Position numbers and translations under genes: made by a program
NCBI GenBank assembly: GCA_017858095.1
Contig: JAFMCB010000001.1
Span: forward strand, 62,001 to 126,000
From: Methylophilaceae bacterium
GTDB lineage: Bacteria > Pseudomonadota > Gammaproteobacteria > Burkholderiales > Methylophilaceae
Reading direction: 5' to 3'
Length of the DNA stretch: 64,000 nucleotides
Notes under the pieces: model-generated
Database searches by the model: none
Told to the model about the DNA's origin: nothing
Seen by the model: only the letters and a program-made list of their open reading frames with translations
Shown here: positions 34,190 through 45,551 of the stretch, one piece after another
Numbering within the stretch: the stretch's first letter is position 1
Layout: the number at the start of each line of letters is the position of its first letter

Positions 34190-34756
34190 ATGACAATTAA
34201 ATCTGATAAATGGATTAGAAAAATGGCGCTTGATCATGAAATGATTAGTCCATTTGAACCAAATTTGGTGCGCGAACAGAATAATAAAAAAATTGTATCT
34301 TATGGCACATCAAGTTATGGCTATGATATTAGATGCGCTCCTGAGTTTCGTGTTTTTACAAATATCAACAGTACTATTGTGGATCCAAAAGCATTTGATC
34401 CTAACTCTTTTGTTGAGTTTAATGGTGATCATTGCATCATCCCACCAAACTCTTTTGCGCTAGCCAGAACAGTGGAATATTTCAAAATTCCTCGTAATGT
34501 TTTAACTATTTGTGTTGGCAAATCAACCTATGCAAGATGTGGGATTATTGTTAATGTCACACCTTTTGAGCCCGAATGGGAGGGATATGTCACGCTTGAA
34601 TTTAGCAACACGACCCCGCTTCCAGCAAAAATTTATGCTGGAGAAGGCTGCGCCCAAGTTTTATTTTTTGAATCAGACGAAGTCTGCGAAACCTCCTATA
34701 AAGATCGTGGGGGAAAATATCAAGGGCAAAGTGGTGTCACACTTCCAAAGATCTAA
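34190..34756 (+). CDS. dcd: dCTP deaminase
   Basis: '[22 protein letters not shown]', '[55 protein letters not shown]'. Confidence 0.97.
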   Translation: MTIKSDKWIRKMALDHEMISPFEPNLVREQNNKKIVSYGTSSYGYDIRCAPEFRVFTNINSTIVDPKAFDPNSFVEFNGDHCIIPPNSFALARTVEYFKIPRNVLTICVGKSTYARCGIIVNVTPFEPEWEGYVTLEFSNTTPLPAKIYAGEGCAQVLFFESDEVCETSYKDRGGKYQGQSGVTLPKI

Positions 34757-34758
34757 AA

Positions 34759-37002
34759 ATGAAATTTAATTTTCCCATAATTATTATAGATGAGGACTTT
34801 CGATCCGATAATTCATCGGGTTATGGAATTCGTGTGCTAGCTGATTGTATTGAAAAAGAAGGTTACGATATTATTGGAGTGACTAATTATATTGATTTAA
34901 CATCTTTTGCGCAGCAACAAAGCAGAGCTTCCGCATTTATTCTTGCCATTGATGATGAGGAATTTATCGAAGAAAATCCAGAAGCCCTAAAAAAATTAGG
35001 TCTTTTTGTTAAAGAAATCCGATACCGTAATGATGAAATACCAATCTTCCTCCATGGTGAAACACGAACCAGTCGGCATATCCCAAACAATATTCTAAAA
35101 GAATTAAATGGTTTTATTCATATGTCGGAGGATACACCCGAGTTTGTTGCGAAACATATTGTTAGAGAGGCAAAAGTTTATTTAGACAGTCTTGCTCCCC
35201 CATTTTTTAGAGCATTAACGCATTATGCAAGTGATGGCTCATACTCATGGCACTGCCCTGGTCACTCTGGAGGTGTTGCATTTCTCAAATCTCCCGTGGG
35301 TCAAATGTTCCATCAATTTTTTGGTGAAAATATGCTGCGTGCAGATGTTTGTAATGCAGTTGAAGAGCTTGGTCAACTTTTAGATCATACTGGCCCTGTT
35401 GAGGCGTCAGAAAAAAATGCAGCCAGAATCTATCGATCGGACCATTGTTATTTTGTCACCAACGGAACTTCAACATCAAACAAAATGGTTTGGAACTATA
35501 ATGTTGCCCCTGGCGACGTTGTAGTGGTTGATCGAAACTGTCACAAATCAGTGTTGCATTCCATTATCATGACTGGTGCAATCCCTATATTTCTGATGCC
35601 AACGAGAAATCACTTTGGAATTATTGGTCCTATTCCTAAGGAAGAATTTTCCTGGGACCGTATAAAAGAAAAAATTAATCAGAATCCATTTATCAAAGAT
35701 AAAAATGTAAAGCCACGCGTCTTAACAATCACCCAATCAACTTATGATGGTATTTTATATAATGTAGAAGATATTAAAGAAATGTTGGATGGAAAAATTG
35801 ATACGTTACATTTTGATGAAGCCTGGTTGCCACATGCAGCATTCCATGAATTTTATGGGGATTATCATGCAATTGATTCGGACCGGCCACGATGTTCTGA
35901 AAGTCTCATATTTTCAACGCAGTCAACACACAAATTACTTGCTGGACTAAGTCAAGCCTCTCAAATTCTTGTTCAAGATGCGTTAATGAACAAACTGGAT
36001 AAAGAGCTGTTTAATGAATCCTACCTTATGCACACTTCAACAAGTCCGCAATACTCAATTATTGCAAGTTGTGACGTTGCAGCCGCTATGATGGAAGCTC
36101 CGGGTGGGACCGCATTAGTTGAGGAGTCAATTCTAGAGTCACTTGATTTCAGACGGGCCATGAGAAAAGTTGATGATGAATGGGGGCAAGATTGGTGGTT
36201 TAAAGTTTGGGGCCCAAAAAATCTATCGGAAGAAGGTTTAGAAAACAGAGATGCCTGGATTCTTAAACAAAATGAAAAATGGCATGGTTTTGGAAAACTA
36301 TCTAAAAATTTTAATATGTTAGACCCTATTAAATCAACCATCATTACTCCAGGATTAAACGTAGATGGGGAGTTTGATGATAGGTTTGGCATTCCTGCCA
36401 TGATTGTTACCAAATACCTTGCTGGGCATGGTGTTATTGTGGAAAAAACAGGCCTCTACTCATTTTTTATCATGTTTACGATTGGCATTACCAAAGGTAG
36501 ATGGAATACTCTTGTGGCTGCATTACAGCAGTTCAAAGATGATTACGATAGAAATCAACCTATATGGAAAGTATTGCCAGAATTTTGTCAAAAATATCCA
36601 ATGTATGAATCTATGGGATTAAAAGATTTATGTGACAAAATACATACAGTCTTTAAAGAAAATGATATTGCAAAACTAACTACTGAAATGTATCTATCCA
36701 ATATGGAGCCAGCCATGAAGCCAACAGATGCTTTTGCAAAAATGGCCCATAAAGAAATAGAGAGAGTACCTATAGATGATTTAGAAGGCAGAGTGACATC
36801 CGTTCTTTTAACGCCATACCCACCCGGTATCCCGCTTCTTATTCCAGGTGAACGGTTTAATAAGATAATTGTGAATTATTTAAAATTTGCACGATCATTT
36901 AATGAAAAGTTTCCTGGTTTTGAAACCGACAACCATGGCCTCATCAAGAATTATATCGATGGAAAATTAACTTATTACGTTGATTGCGTAAAGACTAAAT
37001 AA
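34759..37002 (+). CDS. Orn/Lys/Arg decarboxylase (PLP fold I, with N-terminal receiver-like wing domain)
   Basis: 'YSWHCPGHSGGVAFLKSPVGQMFHQFFGENMLRADVCNAVEELGQLLDHTGP', PLP-lysine 'STQSTHKLLAGLSQASQI', 747 aa. Confidence 0.93.
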   Translation: MKFNFPIIIIDEDFRSDNSSGYGIRVLADCIEKEGYDIIGVTNYIDLTSFAQQQSRASAFILAIDDEEFIEENPEALKKLGLFVKEIRYRNDEIPIFLHGETRTSRHIPNNILKELNGFIHMSEDTPEFVAKHIVREAKVYLDSLAPPFFRALTHYASDGSYSWHCPGHSGGVAFLKSPVGQMFHQFFGENMLRADVCNAVEELGQLLDHTGPVEASEKNAARIYRSDHCYFVTNGTSTSNKMVWNYNVAPGDVVVVDRNCHKSVLHSIIMTGAIPIFLMPTRNHFGIIGPIPKEEFSWDRIKEKINQNPFIKDKNVKPRVLTITQSTYDGILYNVEDIKEMLDGKIDTLHFDEAWLPHAAFHEFYGDYHAIDSDRPRCSESLIFSTQSTHKLLAGLSQASQILVQDALMNKLDKELFNESYLMHTSTSPQYSIIASCDVAAAMMEAPGGTALVEESILESLDFRRAMRKVDDEWGQDWWFKVWGPKNLSEEGLENRDAWILKQNEKWHGFGKLSKNFNMLDPIKSTIITPGLNVDGEFDDRFGIPAMIVTKYLAGHGVIVEKTGLYSFFIMFTIGITKGRWNTLVAALQQFKDDYDRNQPIWKVLPEFCQKYPMYESMGLKDLCDKIHTVFKENDIAKLTTEMYLSNMEPAMKPTDAFAKMAHKEIERVPIDDLEGRVTSVLLTPYPPGIPLLIPGERFNKIIVNYLKFARSFNEKFPGFETDNHGLIKNYIDGKLTYYVDCVKTK

Positions 37003-37477
37003 TACGCTTGAGATCCACAAAAGAATATCTTAAGCCTTCTTCGTTTTCTGCATTTGTGTGACTTGTCTCTTGCCATTGTGCAAAATCAATTTCTGGAAAA
37101 AAGGTATCGCCATCAATTTTAATATCCACAAAAGTAATTAATAAATGTGTGGCTAATGGCAATGCTTGTTGATATATTTGTCCGCCACCGATAATAAACA
37201 CACTATTATTAGCAGAGAGCTTTAAAGCCTCAGTTAGTGAATGAGTCACACTAACGCCCTCTGCTTGAAAATTTAAATTCTTAGTTACGATGATATTTTT
37301 TCTGTTAGGTAAAGGTTTTCCAATCGACTCATAGGTTTTTCGACCCATAATTATTGAATAACCAGAAGTGAGTTTTTTAAACCGCTTCAGGTCTTCTGCG
37401 ATATGCCATGGTAGTTTATTGTTTATACCAATGACACGGTTTTTTGACATGGCAACAATGATTTTAATCGCTTGCAT
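36995..37477 (-). CDS. folA: Dihydrofolate reductase
   Basis: 'IVAMSKNRVIGINNKLPWHIAEDLKRFKKLT', 'IIMGRKTYESIGKPLPNRKNIIVT', 'FIIGGGQIYQQAL'. Confidence 0.97.
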   Translation of the reverse strand: MQAIKIIVAMSKNRVIGINNKLPWHIAEDLKRFKKLTSGYSIIMGRKTYESIGKPLPNRKNIIVTKNLNFQAEGVSVTHSLTEALKLSANNSVFIIGGGQIYQQALPLATHLLITFVDIKIDGDTFFPEIDFAQWQETSHTNAENEEGLRYSFVDLKRII

Positions 37478-38271
37478 TAAACTGCAACAGGTGCCTTAAT
37501 TAGTGGGTAAGGGTCATACCCAATTAATTCAAAATCATCGTATTTAAAATCAAAAATATTTTTAATTTTTCTATTAATTTTCATTTGCGGTAATGGTTTA
37601 GGTGCTCTTTCAAGCTGTTCATTTACTTGATCAAGATGATTTATATAAATATGTGCATCGCCTAATGTATGAACAAATTCTCCGTATTCTAAATTACAAA
37701 CCTCAGCCACCATCATGGTTAAAAGAGCATAAGAAGCAATATTGAAAGGAACGCCCAAAAAAATATCAGCACTCCTTTGGTATAACTGACATGAAAGTTT
37801 TTTTTCCGCAACGTAAAATTGAAAAAAAGCATGGCATGGAGGTAACTTCATTTCTGCTAGGGCACCAACATTCCATGCAGAAACAATTAGCCTTCGAGAA
37901 TCAGGATTGTTTTTTAGCTGATCAATAAGTTGTGCTATCTGATCAACTGATTCACCCGAAGCTGTGTCCCAACTTCGCCATTGATGGCCATAAACAGGAC
38001 CAAGGTCTCCGTTTGTATCAGCCCATTCATCCCATATTGAGACGCTATTATCTTTTAAATATTTGATATTGGTCTCACCAGAAAGAAACCAAAGTAGCTC
38101 ATGAATAACCGACTTTAAGTGAATTTTTTTTGTTGTTAAGAGTGGGAAGCCATCCGCTAAATTAAACCGCATTTGGTAACCAAAAACAGATAGCGTCCCG
38201 GTACCTGTTCGATCTTCTTTTTTAATCCCATTTTTTTTTACATGTGAAAGAAGATCGAGATATTGCTTCAT
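37477..38271 (-). CDS. thyA: Thymidylate synthase
   Basis: '[18 protein letters not shown]', '[12 protein letters not shown]', '[29 protein letters not shown]'; 264 aa. Confidence 0.98.
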   Translation of the reverse strand: MKQYLDLLSHVKKNGIKKEDRTGTGTLSVFGYQMRFNLADGFPLLTTKKIHLKSVIHELLWFLSGETNIKYLKDNSVSIWDEWADTNGDLGPVYGHQWRSWDTASGESVDQIAQLIDQLKNNPDSRRLIVSAWNVGALAEMKLPPCHAFFQFYVAEKKLSCQLYQRSADIFLGVPFNIASYALLTMMVAEVCNLEYGEFVHTLGDAHIYINHLDQVNEQLERAPKPLPQMKINRKIKNIFDFKYDDFELIGYDPYPLIKAPVAV

Positions 38272-38273
38272 CT

Positions 38274-39698
38274 TTAATTATTAGCTTCAATGAATGATTT
38301 TATTTGATCAACATCATTACCAAAAACTTCGTATCGTTGCGTAAGTGCTTCAATATTTTTAAGCTGTTCAGGGCGTTCTGGTTTTTTTCCTATGGCTTCT
38401 TCAATTGATTCTTCAAATTTAATTGGTAGTGCTGTTTCAAGAACCATCATAGGCACCCTGCTATCAAAATGATCTAACGCTGCTTTAATTCCGTCAGCAG
38501 TATGGGTATCCATAATAACATTATATTTTTTATAAAAATTGGCAATCAATTGAATTCGATTTTCATGTTTACTGGACGACGATACAAAACCAAAATCTTG
38601 AATTCTTTTAAATGACTTAGCATTTAATTGAAAACTTCTGCCTTTATCTATCTCTAGCCATAATTTTTTTAAAGCTTCTGAATCACGATCAAGTAGATCA
38701 AAAATGAAGCGCTCAAAATTGGATGCTTTAGATATATCCATTGATGGGCTTGAGGTTTGAAAAGTCCGTGATGAGCCCCTTGGAGCATAATTACCAGTTT
38801 TAAAAAATTCATCCAAAACATCATTTTCGTTTGTCGCCACAACTAACTTCCTAATCGGTAATCCCATCATTCGGGCGATATGTCCCGCACAGATATTGCC
38901 AAAATTTCCTGTAGGAACGGTGACATCAATAACTTCTTTACTGGATGATGTTATATCTAAATAGCCTTTAAAATAATAAACAATCTGTGCAAGAATTCTG
39001 CCCCAATTAATCGAGTTCACTGCACCTATTTTATTTTTGTTTTTAAAAGCTAGATCATTTGAAACGGCCTTCACAATATCTTGGCAATCATCAAAAACGC
39101 CCTCAATAGCTATATTAAAAATATTTTCGTCTTGCAAGCTAAACATTTGCGCAGTTTGAAAGGTGCTCATTTTTTTATGTGGGGAAAGCATAAAAACCTT
39201 TACACCCTCTTTACCTCGCATTGCATACTCTGCAGCAGATCCAGTGTCACCTGATGTTGCTCCTAAGATATTGAGTGTTTGATTCTTTCTGCCTAAGACA
39301 TACTCAAACATATGGCCAAGGAACTGCATAGCGATATCTTTAAATGCAAGTGTGGGGCCATTTGATAAAGAGAGTAAATATAAATTTTCATCAAGTTCGA
39401 GTGTTGGAGTTATTTGTTCCGCATCCTGATTTGATCGAGCGTAACCATATACCTCTTTGGTATAGGTTTTATATACAATCTCTTTAAGGTCATTAACTGG
39501 TATGTCGTCAATAAAAGTCTGAAAAATAATTAGTGCTAATTCTTGATAAGACTTAGCTCTGAGTTGTTCCAGGCTGCTATTAGAAAATTTTGGGTATGTT
39601 TCAGGTAAGTATAGCCCTCCATCTGGAGCTAAACCGGTTAACAAAACATCTGAAAAGCTCAATTTAGGCGAGCCACCTCTCGTTGAAATGTATTTCAT
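38274..39698 (-). CDS. thrC: Threonine synthase
   Basis: '[33 protein letters not shown]', '[15 protein letters not shown]', '[18 protein letters not shown]'. Confidence 0.97.
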   Translation of the reverse strand: MKYISTRGGSPKLSFSDVLLTGLAPDGGLYLPETYPKFSNSSLEQLRAKSYQELALIIFQTFIDDIPVNDLKEIVYKTYTKEVYGYARSNQDAEQITPTLELDENLYLLSLSNGPTLAFKDIAMQFLGHMFEYVLGRKNQTLNILGATSGDTGSAAEYAMRGKEGVKVFMLSPHKKMSTFQTAQMFSLQDENIFNIAIEGVFDDCQDIVKAVSNDLAFKNKNKIGAVNSINWGRILAQIVYYFKGYLDITSSSKEVIDVTVPTGNFGNICAGHIARMMGLPIRKLVVATNENDVLDEFFKTGNYAPRGSSRTFQTSSPSMDISKASNFERFIFDLLDRDSEALKKLWLEIDKGRSFQLNAKSFKRIQDFGFVSSSSKHENRIQLIANFYKKYNVIMDTHTADGIKAALDHFDSRVPMMVLETALPIKFEESIEEAIGKKPERPEQLKNIEALTQRYEVFGNDVDQIKSFIEANN

Positions 39699-39703
39699 TA
39701 TTC

Positions 39704-40993
39704 CTAATTTAACTCTTCTACACGAATTTTAATTATTTTTTCTTTGTTGTCAGGTAAAGATTCGATTTCCTGGATTATCTCATTAATTTTTCTTTCTTCT
39801 ATTTTTGAGGTAATTAAAAATATATCAGGGTCTTTACTTTCATCCGAAATTTCTTTGTGAACCATTGCATCAATAGAGACATCGTTCTTAGCAAATATAT
39901 TAGTTATTTTTGCTAATAAACCTGCTTTATTGCTCATAGATAGACGCAAATAGAACTCTGATTTAACTTCTTCAATAGGTAAAATTTTCTTTGCACTAAT
40001 ATATTCATCAACAAAGCCGAGTGTAGGGATATTAAAGGTAGATCCTCTTGTGATGTCGATGATGTCTGCCACAACAGCACTGGCAGTTGCTTCAGCGCCT
40101 GCCCCGGCTCCATAATATAAGGTAGGGCCAACCATATTTCCTTTAACCAAAACAGCATTCATGGGACCATTTACATTGGCAACTAATCTTTTCTCAGGAA
40201 TTAAAGTAGGATGAACTCTTAATTCCACTCCATCAGAAACTAATTTTGTAATCGCTAATAATTTAATTCGATAGCCCAATTCCTCGGCATAGGTAATATC
40301 TTTTTGCGTCAACTGGGTAATGCCTTCAATATAGGCTGCATCAAAATTAATCGGTATTCCAAATGCCAATGAGGCTAATATTGTAATTTTGTGCGCTGCG
40401 TCAATTCCTTCTATATCAAATGTTGGGTCAGCCTCAGCAAACCCAAGTTCTTGTGCTTGTTTTAATGCCACGTTGAATGATAAATTATTCTCTTTCATTT
40501 CCGAAAGAATGTAATTTGTAGTGCCGTTAACTATCCCTGCAATCCACTCAATTTTATTTGCTGCCAATCCTTCACGAACTGCTTTAATAATGGGTATACC
40601 TCCAGCAACGGAGGCTTCATAAGCCAAAATAACATTATTTTTTTTTGCAAGCTTTACTAATTCTTCACCGTGCATCGCTATCAAAGCTTTGTTTGCTGTT
40701 ACAACATGCTTCTTATTTTCTAATGCCTGCTGCACAAATGTTCTAGAAATACCAACGCCTCCAATAAGCTCTATAACAATATCTACTTCATTGCTTTGGA
40801 TTAATTTTGTCGCGTCATCAGTAATGGTTACCGGGGCTTTAACAATATTTTTTGCGAGTGATAGATTTGTATCAGCCACCATCGTTATTTCAATTTTTTT
40901 TCCTGTTTTTTTAAAAATCTCTTCTGAATTTTCAGTAAGAATTTTGTAGGTACCTCCACCCACTGTTCCAATACCAATTAGTCCAACTCTCAT
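39704..40993 (-). CDS. hom: Homoserine dehydrogenase (with C-terminal ACT domain)
   Basis: 'GLIGIGTVGGGTYKIL', 'VTANKALIA', 'EASVAGGIPIIKAVREGLAANKIEWIAGIVNGTTNYIL', 'GFAEADPTFDIEGIDAAHK'. Confidence 0.97.
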   Translation of the reverse strand: MRVGLIGIGTVGGGTYKILTENSEEIFKKTGKKIEITMVADTNLSLAKNIVKAPVTITDDATKLIQSNEVDIVIELIGGVGISRTFVQQALENKKHVVTANKALIAMHGEELVKLAKKNNVILAYEASVAGGIPIIKAVREGLAANKIEWIAGIVNGTTNYILSEMKENNLSFNVALKQAQELGFAEADPTFDIEGIDAAHKITILASLAFGIPINFDAAYIEGITQLTQKDITYAEELGYRIKLLAITKLVSDGVELRVHPTLIPEKRLVANVNGPMNAVLVKGNMVGPTLYYGAGAGAEATASAVVADIIDITRGSTFNIPTLGFVDEYISAKKILPIEEVKSEFYLRLSMSNKAGLLAKITNIFAKNDVSIDAMVHKEISDESKDPDIFLITSKIEERKINEIIQEIESLPDNKEKIIKIRVEELN

Positions 40994-40999
40994 ATTTAA

Positions 41000-42217
41000 T
41001 TAATTCCTTCTTTTTTGGGCAAGATATTTATCTACTCTTTTTATAGCTTCTTTTAATTCATCTTCATTTGGTAGAAAAACAATCCGTAAATGATTATTAT
41101 CATCCCAATTAAAGCCAGAGCCTTGAACAACTAATACTTTTTGATCAATTAACAAATCTAAGATAAATTTTTGATCATCATCAATGGTATAGAGCTTTGG
41201 ATCAAGTTTTAAAAATAAATACATAGCAGCAAGAGGTTTCACGCAACTCACACCAGGTATTGATGTTAAGCCATCATAGGCTATTTCTCTTTGCTTAAAT
41301 AATCTTCCAGAAGGCGCAACCAAATCATTAATGCTTTGGTAACCTCCAAGCGCTGTTTGAATTGCCAACTGACCTGGTACATTGGCACAAAGTCGCATGG
41401 AAGCGAGCATATTTAACCCCTCCATGTAATCTTTTGCCTTATCCTTTGCGCCCGAGAATACTAACCATCCAGAACGATAACCACACGCACGATAATTTTT
41501 TGATAGGCCATTTAATGTGACAAACAGCACATCCTCTGCAAGTGAGGCAATTGACGTATGTTGATGCCTGTCATACAACACCTTGTCATAAATTTCATCT
41601 GCAAAAATAATAAGGTTATTTTGTCGAGCAATTTCAATAATTTCTTTTAATAGCTCATCTGAGTAAAGCGCACCAGTCGGATTGTTAGGGTTAATAACAA
41701 CAATGGCTTTTGTTTTGTCGGTGATTTTCGCTTTGATGTCATTAGGGTCAGGGAACCAATTAGCGCCCTCGTCACAGACATAATGTACTGGTTTTCCTCC
41801 AGCTAAAGTAACCGATGCTGTCCATAATGGGTAATCAGGTTTTGGTATTAAAACTTCATCATCATTATTGATCAGTCCCTGCATAACCATAACGATGAGC
41901 TCGGAAACTCCGTTACCAATAATGATATCGTCCACATCAACATTCTTGATAGATTTTTGTTGTGTGTAGTGCATAATCGCTTTTCGGGGTTCAAAAAACC
42001 CATGGCTCTCAGTATACCCAGAGGCTTTTGCCATGTTTCTTATAACATCTTGGGTGATCTCATCAGGCGCTTCAAAACCAAATGCAGCTGGATTGCCAAT
42101 ATTAAGCTTAATAATGCGATGGCCCTCTTCCTCCATCTTTTTAGCATGAGCAAGCACTGGGCCACGAATATCGTAACAAACATTATCTAATTTTTTGGAC
42201 TTTAGGACAGATTTCAA
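41000..42217 (-). CDS. alaA: Alanine-synthesizing aminotransferase (AlaA-like, PLP fold I)
   Basis: 'KSKKLDNVCYDIRGPVLAHAKKMEEEGHRIIKLNIGNPAAFGFEAPDEI', 'GLSKNYRACGYRSGWLVFSG'; resembles E. coli AlaA/YfbQ. Confidence 0.88.
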   Translation of the reverse strand: MKSVLKSKKLDNVCYDIRGPVLAHAKKMEEEGHRIIKLNIGNPAAFGFEAPDEITQDVIRNMAKASGYTESHGFFEPRKAIMHYTQQKSIKNVDVDDIIIGNGVSELIVMVMQGLINNDDEVLIPKPDYPLWTASVTLAGGKPVHYVCDEGANWFPDPNDIKAKITDKTKAIVVINPNNPTGALYSDELLKEIIEIARQNNLIIFADEIYDKVLYDRHQHTSIASLAEDVLFVTLNGLSKNYRACGYRSGWLVFSGAKDKAKDYMEGLNMLASMRLCANVPGQLAIQTALGGYQSINDLVAPSGRLFKQREIAYDGLTSIPGVSCVKPLAAMYLFLKLDPKLYTIDDDQKFILDLLIDQKVLVVQGSGFNWDDNNHLRIVFLPNEDELKEAIKRVDKYLAQKRRN

Positions 42218-42306
42218 AACGGTCGTTAATCAATGAGTTAAATTATGTGATATCTTACCTTTGTATTGACTTTAAGCCAATCCAAAGGCTAGAAAAAATT
42301 TGTATT

Positions 42307-42681
42307 ATGGAATTTAATGAAATACAGTCTTCAACGAGAAATCTTATAACTGCTTATGATAAAGATTACCTTTCTATTCATGATAAAAAAATTACTGAAA
42401 ACGTTTTAATATATCCAGAGACTATAAGTCTTATTTTAGATATCAAAACCATCCATGATATTAACGAATTGACGATACAAAAAGCGATTAACTTTAATCC
42501 CGAAATTATCCTTTTTGGTTTTAATAGTCCAAATCTTTTTTTATCCGCCAATCAAATTAAGATATTTCACGACCATAATATCGCTGTTGAAAGTATGAAT
42601 TTGATGTCCGCTTGTAGGACGTTTAATATTCTTTTATCAGAACAAAGAAAAGTGATTTTCTTTGCTTTTTTAAACCTATAA
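42307..42681 (+). CDS. Mth938-like domain protein (DUF498 family)
   Basis: Start moved to ATG 42307 (MEFNEIQ...); C-terminal '[31 protein letters not shown]' matches the family pattern 'GVEVMDT.AACRTYNIL..E.R.V'. Confidence 0.8.
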   Translation: MEFNEIQSSTRNLITAYDKDYLSIHDKKITENVLIYPETISLILDIKTIHDINELTIQKAINFNPEIILFGFNSPNLFLSANQIKIFHDHNIAVESMNLMSACRTFNILLSEQRKVIFFAFLNL

Positions 42682-43905
42682 TTTCTTAGTTGAAAAAATT
42701 AAAGATGCATTCGTCCCACCAAAACCAAAGCTATTAGACATCACGGTAAATACTTTTTCATCATGTCGATGCGTCAGGATTGGTAAGCCCTCTGCGGCAG
42801 GGTCTAGCTCTTCAATATTCGCCGATGCTGCAAGAAACTCTTGATCCATCATAATGAGGCTGTATGCAGCTTCATTGGATCCTGCGGCACCCAACGCGTG
42901 TCCTGAAAGAGACTTTGTTGAGGCAATTGCAGGTATTTTTCCATACTTATTTGATGTAAAGACAGCTCTAATCGCTTCAAGCTCTTTTATGTCACCTACT
43001 GGTGTACTTGTTCCGTGCGTATTAATGTAATCTATTTGCTCTACCTTTGCTTCTTCTAATGCTAACGTCATACATCGTTGTGCACCCTCGCCGCTGGGTG
43101 CAACCATATCAAAGCCATCTGAAGTGGCGCCATAACCAATAACCTCGGCATATATTTTTGCTTTTCGATTAATCGCATGCTCGTATTCTTCTAAAACTAA
43201 AATACTTCCCCCGCCTGAAATAACAAAACCGTCACGATTTACATCAAATGTTCTAGATGCCTTTTCTGGATGATCATTATATTTCGATGACATAGCCCCC
43301 ATAGCATCAAATAAGTAACTCATAGTCCAATGTTCTTCTTCAGCACCACCTGCAAATATAATATCTTGCTTACCCATTTGAATTAATTCGTAAGCATTAC
43401 CAATACAATGTGCACTTGTTGAGCAAGCGGAACTAATGCCATAGTTAATGCCTTTAATTTTTGCCCCGGTAGCTAAGCAAGCAACAACCCCACTGGACAT
43501 GGTTTTCGTTACCATGTAAGGCCCTACGCGGCGTATACCTTTCTCACGCAAAGTATCTGTACCAGCTAACATGCTCTCCGTCGAAGTGCCGCCAGCGCCT
43601 ACAATAATTCCTGTTCGAATATTTGAAACCAATTCTTCAGGAAGACGTGCATCATCTATTGCTTCTTGCAAAGCGATCCATGCATAAGCATGTCCTTTTG
43701 CCATAAAACGTAATAGTTTTCGATCAATTAACTCTTCCACATTAATATTTACTGAACCCGCAACCTGACATCGCAAGCCATGCTCTTGATACTCAGGTTG
43801 AAATGTGATGCCTGATTTAGTTTCTCTTAGACTTGTGGCTACCTCTTTAGCATTGTTGCCTAAGCTTGAAACAATTCCTAAACCGGTTACTACGACTCTT
43901 TTCAC
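42676..43905 (-). CDS. fabB: Beta-ketoacyl-ACP synthase I
   Basis: '[15 protein letters not shown]', '[20 protein letters not shown]', '[14 protein letters not shown]', '[23 protein letters not shown]'. Confidence 0.96.
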   Translation of the reverse strand: MKRVVVTGLGIVSSLGNNAKEVATSLRETKSGITFQPEYQEHGLRCQVAGSVNINVEELIDRKLLRFMAKGHAYAWIALQEAIDDARLPEELVSNIRTGIIVGAGGTSTESMLAGTDTLREKGIRRVGPYMVTKTMSSGVVACLATGAKIKGINYGISSACSTSAHCIGNAYELIQMGKQDIIFAGGAEEEHWTMSYLFDAMGAMSSKYNDHPEKASRTFDVNRDGFVISGGGSILVLEEYEHAINRKAKIYAEVIGYGATSDGFDMVAPSGEGAQRCMTLALEEAKVEQIDYINTHGTSTPVGDIKELEAIRAVFTSNKYGKIPAIASTKSLSGHALGAAGSNEAAYSLIMMDQEFLAASANIEELDPAAEGLPILTHRHDEKVFTVMSNSFGFGGTNASLIFSTKKL

Positions 43906-43919
43906 AACTTTTCCTTTTT

Positions 43920-44435
43920 TTAAAAATTGTCTGTGCGGGTAAATAAACCTACTTTTAAATCTTCTGCTTGATAGATCGGGCGTCCATCAACCTGCATGGT
44001 TGCATCTGCTATTCCCATAACTAATTTGCGCATAATTACACGCTTCAAATCAATAATATAGGTGACTTTCTTTGCGGTGGGAAGTACTTGCCCAGTAAAT
44101 TTTACCTCATTACTTCCTAAAGCCCTGCCTCGACCAATACCACCTTTCCACGCAAGATAAAAACCTAATAATTGCCACATGGCATCCAATCCGAGGCATC
44201 CTGGCATAACAGGATCGCCCTCGAAGTGACAATCGAAAAACCAAAGGTCTTCCCTGATATCAAGTTCTGCAATCATTTGGCCATTATTATACTTACCACC
44301 ATCATCCGTAATAGAAACAATGCGATCAAACATTAACATGGGTGGTAATGGTAATTGCGCATTACCTTCACCAAAAAGTTCACCTCGACCGCAGGTAATT
44401 AACTCTTCTTTACTATAACTATTTTTTTTTGTCAT
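43920..44435 (-). CDS. fabA: 3-hydroxydecanoyl-ACP dehydratase/isomerase
   Basis: '[15 protein letters not shown]', '[55 protein letters not shown]'. Confidence 0.97.
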   Translation of the reverse strand: MTKKNSYSKEELITCGRGELFGEGNAQLPLPPMLMFDRIVSITDDGGKYNNGQMIAELDIREDLWFFDCHFEGDPVMPGCLGLDAMWQLLGFYLAWKGGIGRGRALGSNEVKFTGQVLPTAKKVTYIIDLKRVIMRKLVMGIADATMQVDGRPIYQAEDLKVGLFTRTDNF

Positions 44436-44534
44436 TATTATTTAGTCTTTATCAAAATATACTGTTTACGGGAATTTAAATCTAATTTATAGTGAATGTA
44501 CCATTTTGTATTAATTTTCTAGGAATATATCATA

Positions 44535-45551
44535 ATGAGCGACCAAAATCTGGCCGAATGGAGAAAACTTGCGCTCTCTTTAGAGGGCGAAGTAAATAAA
44601 GTTATCGTTGGGCAAAGTGAAGTAATTAGATTAATTACTACCTCAATTTTTGCACGGGGGCATGTATTACTTGAGGGGGATGTTGGTGTTGGTAAAACAA
44701 CCATACTTAAGGCCTTTGCCCGATGCATAGGTGGCGGCTATGAACGAATTGAGGGTACAATCGATTTAATGCCCAATGATCTTATCTACCATACCTATTT
44801 GGGTGATGATGGAAAGCCACATGTGGATAATGGTCCTATTCTCCGATCCGGTGAAGATCTCTCCATTTTTTTCTTTAATGAAATAAATCGAGCACGGCCT
44901 CAAGTACATTCGCTGTTACTTAGAATTATGGCTGAAAAAACTTTATCTGCTTTTAACAAAGAATATTCATTCCCACACTTGATTGTTTTTGCTGATCGAA
45001 ATCAAGTTGAAAAAGAAGAAACGTTTGAAATACCCTCAGCTGCAAGAGATCGATTCACCATGGAAATTCCAATTGGTATTCCAACAGATGATAAAATCAT
45101 GACCGATTTGGTCTTCGATACAAAATTTCACGATGCAGACAAGCTTATTGAAAAAGCAAAAAGTAACCTCTTGAAGTTTAATAAACTGAATCAAATATCC
45201 AATGACATACAAAACAACATTGACGCAACCAAAAAATTAGAAACTTATGCGCTTAATCTATGGAAAGCTTCCAGCCACCCTGAGTTATTTAATATTAAAA
45301 TCAGTGGTGTCGATACAGGTCGCCTGATCATTTCTGGCGCAAGTCCTCGTGGCATAAGTATGATGATGAAATGTGCTCGAGTGAATGCTTGGTTTAATAA
45401 TCGCTCATCCGTTTTGCCGGAAGACATCCATGCAATATTCCATGAAACGATTGCTCACCGTCTTGTTTTTAATCCAGTTTATGAATTAAGGCGAACAGAA
45501 ATTGCAAGAGAACTCACACATGAGATGTTAAATAAAGTCAGCGCACCCTGA
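44535..45551 (+). CDS. mxaR: MoxR-family AAA ATPase, methanol dehydrogenase maturation (MxaR-like)
   Basis: 'HVLLEGDVGVGKTTILKAFAR', 'FFFNEINRARPQVHSLLLRIMAE'; first gene of a six-gene R-S-A-C-K-L syntenic block. Confidence 0.9.
   Translation: MSDQNLAEWRKLALSLEGEVNKVIVGQSEVIRLITTSIFARGHVLLEGDVGVGKTTILKAFARCIGGGYERIEGTIDLMPNDLIYHTYLGDDGKPHVDNGPILRSGEDLSIFFFNEINRARPQVHSLLLRIMAEKTLSAFNKEYSFPHLIVFADRNQVEKEETFEIPSAARDRFTMEIPIGIPTDDKIMTDLVFDTKFHDADKLIEKAKSNLLKFNKLNQISNDIQNNIDATKKLETYALNLWKASSHPELFNIKISGVDTGRLIISGASPRGISMMMKCARVNAWFNNRSSVLPEDIHAIFHETIAHRLVFNPVYELRRTEIARELTHEMLNKVSAP

Noticed and set aside
36021-36413. 130-aa minus-strand ORF
   Set aside because: Antisense to the Orn/Lys/Arg decarboxylase; no recognisable domain or start context.
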